In this document: positions 55,017 to 63,075 of the stretch, one piece after another | How the letters are laid out: each line of letters opens with the position of its first letter | Numbering within the stretch: position 1 is the stretch's first letter | Assembly: GCF_002157875.1 (NCBI RefSeq) | Contig: NZ_CP021376.1 | Location: 620,001 to 684,000 of the forward strand | DNA length: 64,000 bases | Source of the DNA: Oceanisphaera avium | Lineage (GTDB): Bacteria > Pseudomonadota > Gammaproteobacteria > Enterobacterales > Aeromonadaceae | Reading direction: 5' to 3' | Made by a program: the position numbers and the translations under genes | Notes under the pieces: model-generated | Seen by the model: the letters and a program-made list of their open reading frames with translations, nothing else | Database searches by the model: none | Told to the model about the DNA's origin: nothing

Positions 55017-55038
55017 AAGGCGGCTTCGGCCGCCTTTT
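55017..55038 (+). terminator. UUCG-loop terminator or attenuator between pilins
   Basis: AAGGCGGC (55017-55024) and GCCGCCTT (55029-55036) enclose a TTCG tetraloop, followed by TT then GC. The short T-tract suggests partial termination that leaves the first pilin more abundant than downstream genes. Confidence 0.7.
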
Positions 55039-55041
55039 GCT

Positions 55042-55098
55042 GCTGTTTTGGTTAGGAGTTAAATACTCTTCTCTTAAGTAAATCTTAACCAAAACAGC
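55042..55098 (+). repeat. 13-bp perfect inverted repeat between pilins
   Basis: GCTGTTTTGGTTA (55042-55054) and TAACCAAAACAGC (55086-55098) are exact complements separated by 31 bp. They lie directly after the UUCG hairpin and could form a second large stem in the mRNA or act as an operator. No T-run follows. Confidence 0.7.
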
Positions 55099-55165
55099 CC
55101 GCAGTAACGATAACCGTTAATTGTGTAGGTTCGTCAATTTTTTGTGCTTAATGTAAAGGTGGTGT

Positions 55166-55705
55166 ATGCGCAAATTGTCGGGTTTTACCTTAATTGAATT
55201 GGTTATCGTATTAGTGATAATTGGCATTTTAGGCGCGGTGGCTGCGCCTAAGTTTTTAAATATGCAAGGTAGTGCATACACAACTAATTTAAAGGCGCTG
55301 CATCACTCTTTGCAAACTGCGAGCATGTTAGCCCATGCTAAAGCCATATCTCGTGGGGTGGATAACGCCCAAGGCGAAGTAAAGCTAGATATGACTAATA
55401 ACTTTATGCTAACAGACTTGCCCTATGACCACCCAAACGTGGTAACCATGAAGTGGGGGTATCCCAGCGCCACTGGCAACGGCATTATTAAGCTATTAAC
55501 TAACCCTAGCCAATTTACGTCTGATCCTAATGCTAAGGGTGAGTATCTTTATACTCATAGAACAAGTGATTATACGCGCTTATCTATCGCCATGCGCCAG
55601 CGCCATAAGCTGGGTAGTGATGCGGGTAATTGCGAATTAATCTACCAAGCGCCCACCACCTTGGGCCAAGCGCCGGTTATTACCTTATACACTAATGGCT
55701 GTTAG
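55166..55705 (+). CDS. mshB: MSHA-type pilin (second copy)
   Basis: A 179-aa type IV prepilin paralogous to the previous gene: site MRKLSG then FTLIEL, and LGILGAVAAPKFLNMQGSAY in the helix end. The C-terminus has the expected disulfide pair (C near 156 and the final C), but the globular half differs strongly (KLDMTNNFMLTDLPYDHPN, MKWGYPSATG). AGGTGG precedes the ATG. It begins after a UUCG hairpin and an inverted repeat, which implies separate or reduced expression. It may be the minor pilin mshB or, by order, mshA; I cannot decide from sequence. Confidence 0.8.
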   Translation: MRKLSGFTLIELVIVLVIIGILGAVAAPKFLNMQGSAYTTNLKALHHSLQTASMLAHAKAISRGVDNAQGEVKLDMTNNFMLTDLPYDHPNVVTMKWGYPSATGNGIIKLLTNPSQFTSDPNAKGEYLYTHRTSDYTRLSIAMRQRHKLGSDAGNCELIYQAPTTLGQAPVITLYTNGC

Positions 55706-55744
55706 CTCAGAGTAGTAGTACCCCTAACATTAAGAGACCGAGCA

Positions 55745-56308
55745 TTGCGCCTAACTCATTACCACATAGCGAATACCCGCTTTAATAACGGCTTTACCTT
55801 ATTAGAGCTGGTATTAGTGATGGTATTAATGGGCGTAGTAGGGGCGGTGGTGGCACCACGGTTAATGGTGGGGCAGCAATTTTCTGATAATTTAGCCGCC
55901 GATAAGCTAATAGGCCTATTGCGCCAAGCGCAATTAAGAGCCATGAACGACCCGCAAGCGGTGACTGAAAATGCGAATTTAGCCCGCTGTGCCACAGTCA
56001 TTATTAATAGCGTGGGTTTTTCTATTGCCCAAAACTGCGCCCGTGCCTTATTAGATAACAGCGTAATAGACCAAGCGGCCAGGGCGGGTAATTTTGTTGG
56101 CTTGCGCTATCCAGCTAAAACCGTGTATAGGGGCGCAGCACTTAGGGTGCAGTTTGGCCAGCCAAGCCCGGAGGCTAACTACTTAAGTGAAGCCAGCTTA
56201 TTAGGCCGACCTTTTATTAATGGTGAGCCAATAACAAACACTGTTACTATTACGCTGGGTAATAAGCAAGTGAAAATAGAGCCTGAGGGATATATTCATG
56301 GCTCTTAA
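55745..56308 (+). CDS. mshC: MSHA minor pilin MshC
   Basis: A 187-aa GspH/FimT-type minor prepilin with site FNNG then FTLLEL and a hydrophobic helix to about residue 38. NLAADKLIGLLRQAQLRAM follows the helix as in MshC. Minor pilins of this group prime pilus assembly at the tip. The start is TTG at 55745 with GAGACCGAG upstream. It begins 39 bp after the second pilin and overlaps mshD by 11 bp. Confidence 0.87.
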   Translation: MRLTHYHIANTRFNNGFTLLELVLVMVLMGVVGAVVAPRLMVGQQFSDNLAADKLIGLLRQAQLRAMNDPQAVTENANLARCATVIINSVGFSIAQNCARALLDNSVIDQAARAGNFVGLRYPAKTVYRGAALRVQFGQPSPEANYLSEASLLGRPFINGEPITNTVTITLGNKQVKIEPEGYIHGS

Positions 56309-56834
56309 TCGCGGTAAGTTAATTACTTACCAAGCAGGCGTCAGCTTAATTGAATTTATTATTGGCTTGGTGCTGTTGGCCATTATTTTATTAGGTAGTA
56401 CGCTATTTTTTGCCAGTCAACAGCAGCAACTGGATCCGGTGTTTCAATTTAGAGCCGTGGCCTTAGCCGAAGCTCTGGCCGAGCAAATGTTGGCAGTAAA
56501 ATATGACGCTAATAACAACCCCTTTGAACAAATTCGCTGTGGCATTAAGGATGCTCCGGCTTGTAGTTATGAACGCGAGCCAAGCCATCTCTCATTAGCC
56601 GATTTTACTCAGCTGGACGACTTTAATTTATGGTGTGCAGATGCCATGAATGGCGCTAGCCTAGCCGAGCAATTAGGCCTAGATAAATCTGAGCTTTATC
56701 AGCGTTTTACCGTAGAAACTTGTATTACTGCCAGTGAGACCAGCACGCCTGTATATAAAAAGGTGGCGATAAAAATAGCCATGGCGGGCGGTGCGGATCT
56801 TACTCTTACCATGCGCCGGTATAATATTCGATGA
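56298..56834 (+). CDS. mshD: MSHA minor pilin MshD
   Basis: A 178-aa PilV-like minor prepilin. The processing site reads QAG then VSLIEF; the conserved Glu at +5 is present but the usual Phe at +1 is replaced by Val, a less common yet accepted variant. The helix (about 16-37) is followed by a globular domain with several Cys. It overlaps mshC by 11 bp and mshO by 4 bp. Confidence 0.85.
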   Translation: MALNRGKLITYQAGVSLIEFIIGLVLLAIILLGSTLFFASQQQQLDPVFQFRAVALAEALAEQMLAVKYDANNNPFEQIRCGIKDAPACSYEREPSHLSLADFTQLDDFNLWCADAMNGASLAEQLGLDKSELYQRFTVETCITASETSTPVYKKVAIKIAMAGGADLTLTMRRYNIR

Positions 56835-57583
56835 CTAAAGAGCGCGGTTTTACCTTAATTGAGCTGGTCATTGTACTGGCGCTAATCGGCATTAGCTCGG
56901 TGATTGGCCTGCGCTTTATCTCTGATATGGCACACAGCCAAGTGGCCAGCGCTGAGCGTGCTCAAGCTCTGGCTGGGGCGCGTTTTGCCCTAGAGCGGCT
57001 GCGCCGCGAGCTAAGCCAAGCTTATAGCTCCAGTGTACAAATAAGTGCGGCGCAAGACTGTGTTAGCTTTGTGCCGGTGCTGGGTGCTGGCGCTTATACT
57101 GGCGTGGTGACTAGCGGTGCGGCGCATTTTATTTTACCGCAAGGGGTGGCGCACTCCTCCTTGCTAAGTGCCTATATGGCCATTAGTGCCCCCTCTGAGA
57201 GTGCTTGGCAATATTATCCTGGCGAGTTGCCAAATAATGTAATGAAAATAGATAAAGCGCCCCTTGAACTTAGCTTGGCAAAGGTGGCCTTTAGTGAGTT
57301 ATTTAACGGTAGCAGTGAATTTAGCGCCGATAATGCGCGCGGTCGTTATACGCTACTGAGCGCTCACACTGTGCGCTATTGTGTGCATGGCCAACAATTA
57401 AGGCGCTCGGTTAATGCGCAGTTTTCTTCTGCAACAGAGATATTAATGCTCGATAAACTGAGCCACCAGCAAGTATTTAACTATCAGCAAGACTCGCGCT
57501 TATTAAGGGTGGACTTGCGCCTTACTACCGCTGATGGCGAGCTAGTATTAGTTAGCCAGTTACAGGTGAATTATGAACCTTAA
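56831..57583 (+). CDS. mshO: MSHA minor pilin MshO
   Basis: A 250-aa PilW-like minor prepilin with site KERG then FTLIEL and helix VIVLALIGISSVIGL. The helix is followed by RFALERLRRELSQAYS, a frequent motif in MshO/PilW. It overlaps mshD by 4 bp and mshP by 11 bp. It probably joins MshP and MshQ at the pilus tip. Confidence 0.87.
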   Translation: MTKERGFTLIELVIVLALIGISSVIGLRFISDMAHSQVASAERAQALAGARFALERLRRELSQAYSSSVQISAAQDCVSFVPVLGAGAYTGVVTSGAAHFILPQGVAHSSLLSAYMAISAPSESAWQYYPGELPNNVMKIDKAPLELSLAKVAFSELFNGSSEFSADNARGRYTLLSAHTVRYCVHGQQLRRSVNAQFSSATEILMLDKLSHQQVFNYQQDSRLLRVDLRLTTADGELVLVSQLQVNYEP

Positions 57584-57959
57584 CAGAGATAGCCAGCAGG
57601 GCAGCATGCTAATAAGCGTGTTATTTATTATGGTGGTATTAGCGCTATTAATGGCGGCCATGGTGACAGTTTCTAATCAAAGCAGCCAGCAGTTAGTCTA
57701 TGAAGTACAAGCGCTAAAAGCGCGCTTGGCCGCTGAGTCTGTGTTAGAGCAACAAATATATGCGCAGCTAGATGATATTAAAGCCGATGAAGTTTATAGC
57801 AGTAATAATAAATTTGAAAACCACGGGTGTGACGCTTATATCCAAGCGCTTGAGAAAAGTGCAAGCCAAGTGAAAATAATTGCTACCGGCGAGTGCGCCA
57901 CTCATCAGTTAACTGTAATCCGAAACATTGAAGTTGAGGTACTGAGTAATGAGAATTAA
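57573..57959 (+). CDS. mshP: MSHA biogenesis protein MshP (PilX-like)
   Basis: A 128-aa protein with the PilX/GspK-like start QQGSMLISVLFIMVVLALLMAAM, a prepilin-like hydrophobic helix whose processing context is QQG then SMLISV. It has a single conserved Cys pair near 87 and 108. Such proteins promote assembly and adhesion at the pilus tip. It overlaps both neighbours by 11 bp. Confidence 0.83.
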   Translation: MNLNRDSQQGSMLISVLFIMVVLALLMAAMVTVSNQSSQQLVYEVQALKARLAAESVLEQQIYAQLDDIKADEVYSSNNKFENHGCDAYIQALEKSASQVKIIATGECATHQLTVIRNIEVEVLSNEN

Positions 57960-60939
57960 ATTAGCGACCTTGTTATTGTTACTGAGCGGCTCACTCTCTG
58001 CGCAGACGGTGGTGGACTTAAATAAAATTCATGCTTCTTTTGTGGATGCCGCTCAAGGGCATTTATCTGACAGTAAACTCGAACTGGATAATGGCGCGGT
58101 TATGGTGGGCACTAAAACATTTAATAACCCTAAGGGGCAACAGCACCTGGATTTTGCAAAAGAAGACAGCAGCAATAAGAGCGGTTCTAAATGCTATGTG
58201 GGTCTTGATGATAAAGGTAATAAAATAGGTAAAGGTGAGGCTTGTACTATTACCGGCAACGTCGCTAATGATTATATATTAGGTGAGTATGCTGCGCCGC
58301 CTTGGCCTTATAGCAAAAATGACAGTAAAAATTTACCTGAATTTAAAATAAAAGAGGATGGGAAATACACCATTAAACCCGGTAGTTACCGAATGAAAGA
58401 GCTAAAGCTGAATAATAACAGCCAGTTGACGGTTGATGGTATTGGCGAAGTTAACCTCTATGTGGAGGGTGAGGTACACATTAATGGGCACACCAAGGTA
58501 GGCAGCTTAGGTAAGCCTATTAATATTTTTAGCTATGATGCTCACCATGGTATTGAAGTTGAAAATGACAGTATTTTATACGGGAATATCAAGACGCTAG
58601 GCGAAATCTCTATTAATAGTGAGTCCAAGGTACAGTTACTTGGTGAGATAGAGGCCAAGAGTTTAAAATTAAATAGCTCGCCTTTAGTCATCGGTACCGG
58701 CGCCCACTGGTTTGAAAAGCTAAACATTAACAATCAAGCCAATATTAGTATCGCAGGTGAAGGCGATACGGTATTTAATGTTAAAGATGATATGGAAGTG
58801 AATGATGCCACTATTAATTATAATAAAAATGATATTAATGAGCCAAGTCATTCTTTACTGATATTGATGTATAAGAAAGAAAGCAGACATAGGAAAAATG
58901 TAGATATTAATAATAACGCCAAGGTAAGCGCTTATATTTACACCCGTAATGAAGTTAAGATTGAAGATGCGACTGTGTATGGCAGCGTGAATGTAGGCCA
59001 GTTAGAAATGAACAAAGGCCTAATACAGTTTCAGCGTCATTTCTTTAATAGCTCCACGGGCGTGCACCATTATCGCTTAGATTATCAGCCTAGCACTCAC
59101 CAGTTAACGGCTAAAGCTTGTCAAGATAACATGTGTAGTACGCTTTTTGAGCAAGCCGTTAAGAAGCTGGTGATTGATGATGCCATTAATAAAAAACAGT
59201 TAGCGAGTTTTAAAGATTTTACTGGCCGCTCGGCGCCACAGCGTGTTAGCAGTGATGAAAGCTGCATGCAATTTTCGCTTAAAGATAATAGCCAAGCCTC
59301 GCCTTTTCCTACCAGCGAGCCGCCACTGCAGTGCTTTATTGCTAATACTCGCCTAGCGGATTGTCGATTATGTGATGAGCCTATTCCACTATTTGGTTAT
59401 GTAGAGGGGGAAGCTATTATTGCGCCGGTGTCTAGCAATAGCACCGAGCGCTTTATTATCACTGACTATAAAGGACCGGCGGGATTAAAAACCTTTGCTA
59501 CTAACGCTACCCCTCTAAAGGTGGGTAGCTCTGTGACTTTGCCCTTAAGTGTGAGCCACTCTCAGGCCACCAAAGTGGAGCTAATATTACAAGGCGAAGA
59601 TGATCGTCGCTACGCACTCACGTTAGGTTTTGTGCCTAAACAATTGGTGTTAGTGCCCAAATTTGATGACAACGACTGTGGTAGTGAGCGCTTTGAGTAC
59701 CAGCGCCATAGCACCACTTGCGCCGTGTTAGGTGCACCAGGTCAGCGTGTTAATTTTCAAGTACAGGCTAATGATATAAAAGGTAATAAAATTGCCCACT
59801 ACCAGGCCTCTTTAGGCGATATTGCCTCTTTTAGTGAGCAAGACAGCAACTTTAGTCGCTATTTAGTCGCGCCTGAGCTTTTACAGGCCGTCACCTTTGA
59901 TGGCGGCGATTTTGCGCCGCTTTCTTATACGCCGAGCTTGGTTGGAATAGTAACCGCAACCCTTGAGGCACATTGCTCGCCTTATGCTATAACAGCGGAT
60001 GGCAGCTGTGCGTTAACCACAGATAAAAGCCAAGTGGTATTAGGGCGCACCGCACCCGCTTATTTAGCCATTGAGGGCATAGCGGGGGCAATTAAGCGCG
60101 GTATAGCGTATCGCGGCAAAGCCATTGAGTTTGAGCAAGTACCCCGTTTTAAAGTTAGTGCTTGTGCGGCCGATAGCACACAGGGATGTAAAGCACTGCC
60201 TAGCTTTAGTGGTGAGTTTGCGAAGGGCTTAACTACCTTAGATAATTTAGCCTTTGCTACTGATGGTCAAGATAATGACTTGCGCTTAACTGCGGTTAGG
60301 GGGGTGAGCGTGCAATTAGACGATGAACCAGGCACGCACTTAATTACACCAGATCCTTCTTTAGCACTCATATTTTCGAAAGATACGCCGGTGGCGGAAC
60401 ACCCTATTACGCATGCTTTAGCGCTTACGGTCACTTTAAATCAAGATGCCGTTGCTGCGCAGTTACCCCCTACCGGTGCGGGCTCAGCGGCGCTAGATGA
60501 TATGTCGGCCACGGTGCGCTTTGGTTTTCTTAAACTATTGGACTTAGATCTTAATACGCAAGAAATGGGATTATTGCCGCTGCATCTTAAGTATTTCGCT
60601 AAGGATATAGAAACGGTAAAGCAAGACAGCCAAACGGATTTTGCGCCTGGCTTATCTTCCCCCCTCTTTGTTATTGAGCCGGCGGGCGGGGGACTTAAAG
60701 TAGAAGATCTTAGTTTAGAAACAGACACTAATCAGGTGATAGGCGTGAGTGTCAGTGCCCAAGAAAGCGCGTGGGAGGGGGATATTAAATTAAAAGTGGA
60801 GTCTTGGTTACAAGATATTGTTGATAAAGACTGTACTCAGAATTGTTTAATTCCACCACGAGCGCATTTAGTGATTAAGGAAAATGCGCCAAAGCGCGAT
60901 TATGATCGCATTTTTAATCGTCGTGAAGTAGTGCGCTAA
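57949..60939 (+). CDS. mshQ: MSHA biogenesis protein MshQ, large exported protein
   Basis: A 996-aa exported protein with a signal peptide (residues 1-19, cleavage after SLSA). The N-terminal 380 residues form lysine- and asparagine-rich repeats of short beta strands (INNQANIS, INNNAKVSAYIYTRNEVKIEDATVYGSVNVGQLE), resembling a right-handed or bactofilin-like beta solenoid. The rest matches the DUF6701-type C-terminal region of MshQ, with many paired cysteines (CPHACSP, CTQNCLIPPR). MshQ is thought to be the tip or surface protein of the MSHA system. It is the last gene of the pilus operon and starts 11 bp inside mshP. Confidence 0.85.
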   Translation: MRIKLATLLLLLSGSLSAQTVVDLNKIHASFVDAAQGHLSDSKLELDNGAVMVGTKTFNNPKGQQHLDFAKEDSSNKSGSKCYVGLDDKGNKIGKGEACTITGNVANDYILGEYAAPPWPYSKNDSKNLPEFKIKEDGKYTIKPGSYRMKELKLNNNSQLTVDGIGEVNLYVEGEVHINGHTKVGSLGKPINIFSYDAHHGIEVENDSILYGNIKTLGEISINSESKVQLLGEIEAKSLKLNSSPLVIGTGAHWFEKLNINNQANISIAGEGDTVFNVKDDMEVNDATINYNKNDINEPSHSLLILMYKKESRHRKNVDINNNAKVSAYIYTRNEVKIEDATVYGSVNVGQLEMNKGLIQFQRHFFNSSTGVHHYRLDYQPSTHQLTAKACQDNMCSTLFEQAVKKLVIDDAINKKQLASFKDFTGRSAPQRVSSDESCMQFSLKDNSQASPFPTSEPPLQCFIANTRLADCRLCDEPIPLFGYVEGEAIIAPVSSNSTERFIITDYKGPAGLKTFATNATPLKVGSSVTLPLSVSHSQATKVELILQGEDDRRYALTLGFVPKQLVLVPKFDDNDCGSERFEYQRHSTTCAVLGAPGQRVNFQVQANDIKGNKIAHYQASLGDIASFSEQDSNFSRYLVAPELLQAVTFDGGDFAPLSYTPSLVGIVTATLEAHCSPYAITADGSCALTTDKSQVVLGRTAPAYLAIEGIAGAIKRGIAYRGKAIEFEQVPRFKVSACAADSTQGCKALPSFSGEFAKGLTTLDNLAFATDGQDNDLRLTAVRGVSVQLDDEPGTHLITPDPSLALIFSKDTPVAEHPITHALALTVTLNQDAVAAQLPPTGAGSAALDDMSATVRFGFLKLLDLDLNTQEMGLLPLHLKYFAKDIETVKQDSQTDFAPGLSSPLFVIEPAGGGLKVEDLSLETDTNQVIGVSVSAQESAWEGDIKLKVESWLQDIVDKDCTQNCLIPPRAHLVIKENAPKRDYDRIFNRREVVR

Positions 60940-61086
60940 ATGCGCCTAAGCTGCTAAATTAAAAGAGTAACTTTAAAAGTATGAGCGTGGATAAAGGATG
61001 GGTAACACCGCACAGGATGGGTGCAGTTTCACTGTTTGTTAGCAATCACACGCGATGGCTAACCTGTAAATTAAGGACCCAAAAGC

Positions 61087-62865
61087 GTGAAATATCCAAC
61101 CTCTAAACAAGGCATGGCGGATGAGCCCGCAGAGGACAATGGGCTGGCGCTATTGACCTGCTCTGAGCAAAGCCGCCATTTATTGAAGCTGTTATTAGAT
61201 AATATGTTGGAGTCAGTGGTGATAACGGATCACCAAGGCATCATTGTGAGTGTGAACTGTGCATTTAGCCATATGACGGGCTATAGCAGCCAAGAAGCGC
61301 GGGGACAGTCGGCGCGCTTTATGCAATCAGATCACCACGATGAGCTGTTTCATCAGCAAATGTGGCAGCAAATTTCTGAAACCGGTGCTTGGTATGGCCA
61401 AGTATGGAATCAGCGTAAAAATGGCGAAGTCTATTTACAGCACCTCAATATTTTTAGCATCACTAATGAGCAAGGTGAGGTTACCTCCATGATTGGCTTA
61501 GGTAAAGACTTAAGCCAAGGGCAATCGTCACATCATATTATGCCGTTTTTCGGCTTAGAGGACTCGCTAACGGGGTTAGGTAATCGACAATTATTATCCA
61601 CTCGCCTCGATCAAGCCCTTGCGCAAGCCAAGCAAGATAACAGCCAAGTAAGCTTAATTGTGTTAGATGTTGGGCGGCTGCGTTCAATTAATGAAGACCT
61701 AGGGCTCGCTTGGGGTGACGCTACCTTGCGCATGCAAGCAGATATTTTAAAGCAAGCGGTGGATAAAAAAGACACGCTAGTTCGCTTACATGGCGATATG
61801 TTTGCCATTATTCGCCATGAACAAGAGCAAGAAGTGCCACTGGCACAATTTGCTAATCATTTGCTAGAGCGATTAGCACAACCCACTTTTATTAAGGGTA
61901 AACACCTGCAATATTTACAGCCGAGTTTAGGCATTGCGGTGTATCCAAGAGATGCCCAAGATAATGCCGGCTTATTGCAGGCGGCAGAATATGCACATAG
62001 TCTTGCTAAGTTTAATGGGCGCCATCGTTTTCAGTTTGTCGACTTAGAGCTGCATGAGTTACATCATAGAGAGTTAGCGATTCAGCATAGTTTGCAAGAG
62101 ATATTAACCTCTGCTCATCACGACAGTGGTGAGATGATGTTGTATTACCAACCCCAAGTGTGCCCAAAAACTCAACAAATATTTTCCCTAGAGGCCTTGT
62201 TGCGCTGGCATCACCCAAAACTTGGGCAAATTTCGCCAGCCGAGTTTATTCCTATTGCCGAGCAAACGGGGCAGTCGGTGGCGTTGGATCGTTGGGTTAT
62301 CACTCAAGTGTGTTTACAAAAAGCAACATGGCGCCAGCAATTTACTCATTTACCGGCCGTGTCTATTAATCTAGGGGCCAAGCAGTTAGTACAAGAAGAC
62401 TTTGCTATCTGGATGCAAGAATGTGCTCTGCAAGCAGGAGTGCGCCCCAGTAATATAAAACTGGAAGTGACTGAAAACACCATGATCCAGTCAGAGTGTG
62501 CCCAGATGCTAGAAACGCTGCGCGACTTAGGCTTTAGAATTTCACTTGATGATTTTGGCACCGGTTATTCGGCATTGGCGAGCCTGCATAAATTTTCTTT
62601 TGATGAGCTAAAAATTGATCGCAGCTTTGTCTTAGAAGCCAGTACCAGTGCTCGCGCCTTTGTTTTACTGGAAACAGTGGCGCAATTAGCGCACCAATTT
62701 TCGCTCGACTTAGTCGTCGAAGGAGTAGAAACCCAAGCCCAACTGGATATGTTAGCCAGCTTAGGGCCCTTAACGGTGCAGGGCTATTATTACTACAAAC
62801 CCATGCCGGTGGCAGAAATTACTCATTTATTAGCCAAAGACTATCAGGCGCCCACTCACTCCTAA
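61087..62865 (+). CDS. PAS-GGDEF(degenerate)-EAL c-di-GMP phosphodiesterase
   Basis: A 592-aa cytoplasmic protein. A PAS domain (about 35-155) contains VITDHQGIIVSVNCAFSHMTGYS. The GGDEF domain (about 160-320) has the signature altered to HGDMF in VRLHGDMFAII, so it cannot be a cyclase; it may bind GTP to regulate. The EAL domain (about 335-585) is complete: SLEALLRWHHP, KLEVTEN, SLDDFGTGYSALASL, LKIDRSF and VVEGVET. It should hydrolyse c-di-GMP. It lies just downstream of mshQ and has a close paralog 210 bp further on, so control of MSHA pilus activity via MshE is likely but inferred. Confidence 0.93.
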   Translation: MKYPTSKQGMADEPAEDNGLALLTCSEQSRHLLKLLLDNMLESVVITDHQGIIVSVNCAFSHMTGYSSQEARGQSARFMQSDHHDELFHQQMWQQISETGAWYGQVWNQRKNGEVYLQHLNIFSITNEQGEVTSMIGLGKDLSQGQSSHHIMPFFGLEDSLTGLGNRQLLSTRLDQALAQAKQDNSQVSLIVLDVGRLRSINEDLGLAWGDATLRMQADILKQAVDKKDTLVRLHGDMFAIIRHEQEQEVPLAQFANHLLERLAQPTFIKGKHLQYLQPSLGIAVYPRDAQDNAGLLQAAEYAHSLAKFNGRHRFQFVDLELHELHHRELAIQHSLQEILTSAHHDSGEMMLYYQPQVCPKTQQIFSLEALLRWHHPKLGQISPAEFIPIAEQTGQSVALDRWVITQVCLQKATWRQQFTHLPAVSINLGAKQLVQEDFAIWMQECALQAGVRPSNIKLEVTENTMIQSECAQMLETLRDLGFRISLDDFGTGYSALASLHKFSFDELKIDRSFVLEASTSARAFVLLETVAQLAHQFSLDLVVEGVETQAQLDMLASLGPLTVQGYYYYKPMPVAEITHLLAKDYQAPTHS

Positions 62866-63075
62866 TCCCTAGTGCTCATCCCTCATTCCCTCATAAAGCG
62901 TCATATAGTTAATGGCGCTGCTTTTCTATTTTCATTTCAAGCTAATCTTAGCGCGTATATGTGATCTGGCTTATATAGCTGCAACAAGATTGGATACAAT
63001 TTGTTTACTAAATAAATCCTTTTGCTGTAAGATTTGTGTAATGTTTACGCACCGCCAAGTAAGGATACTTGAGTC

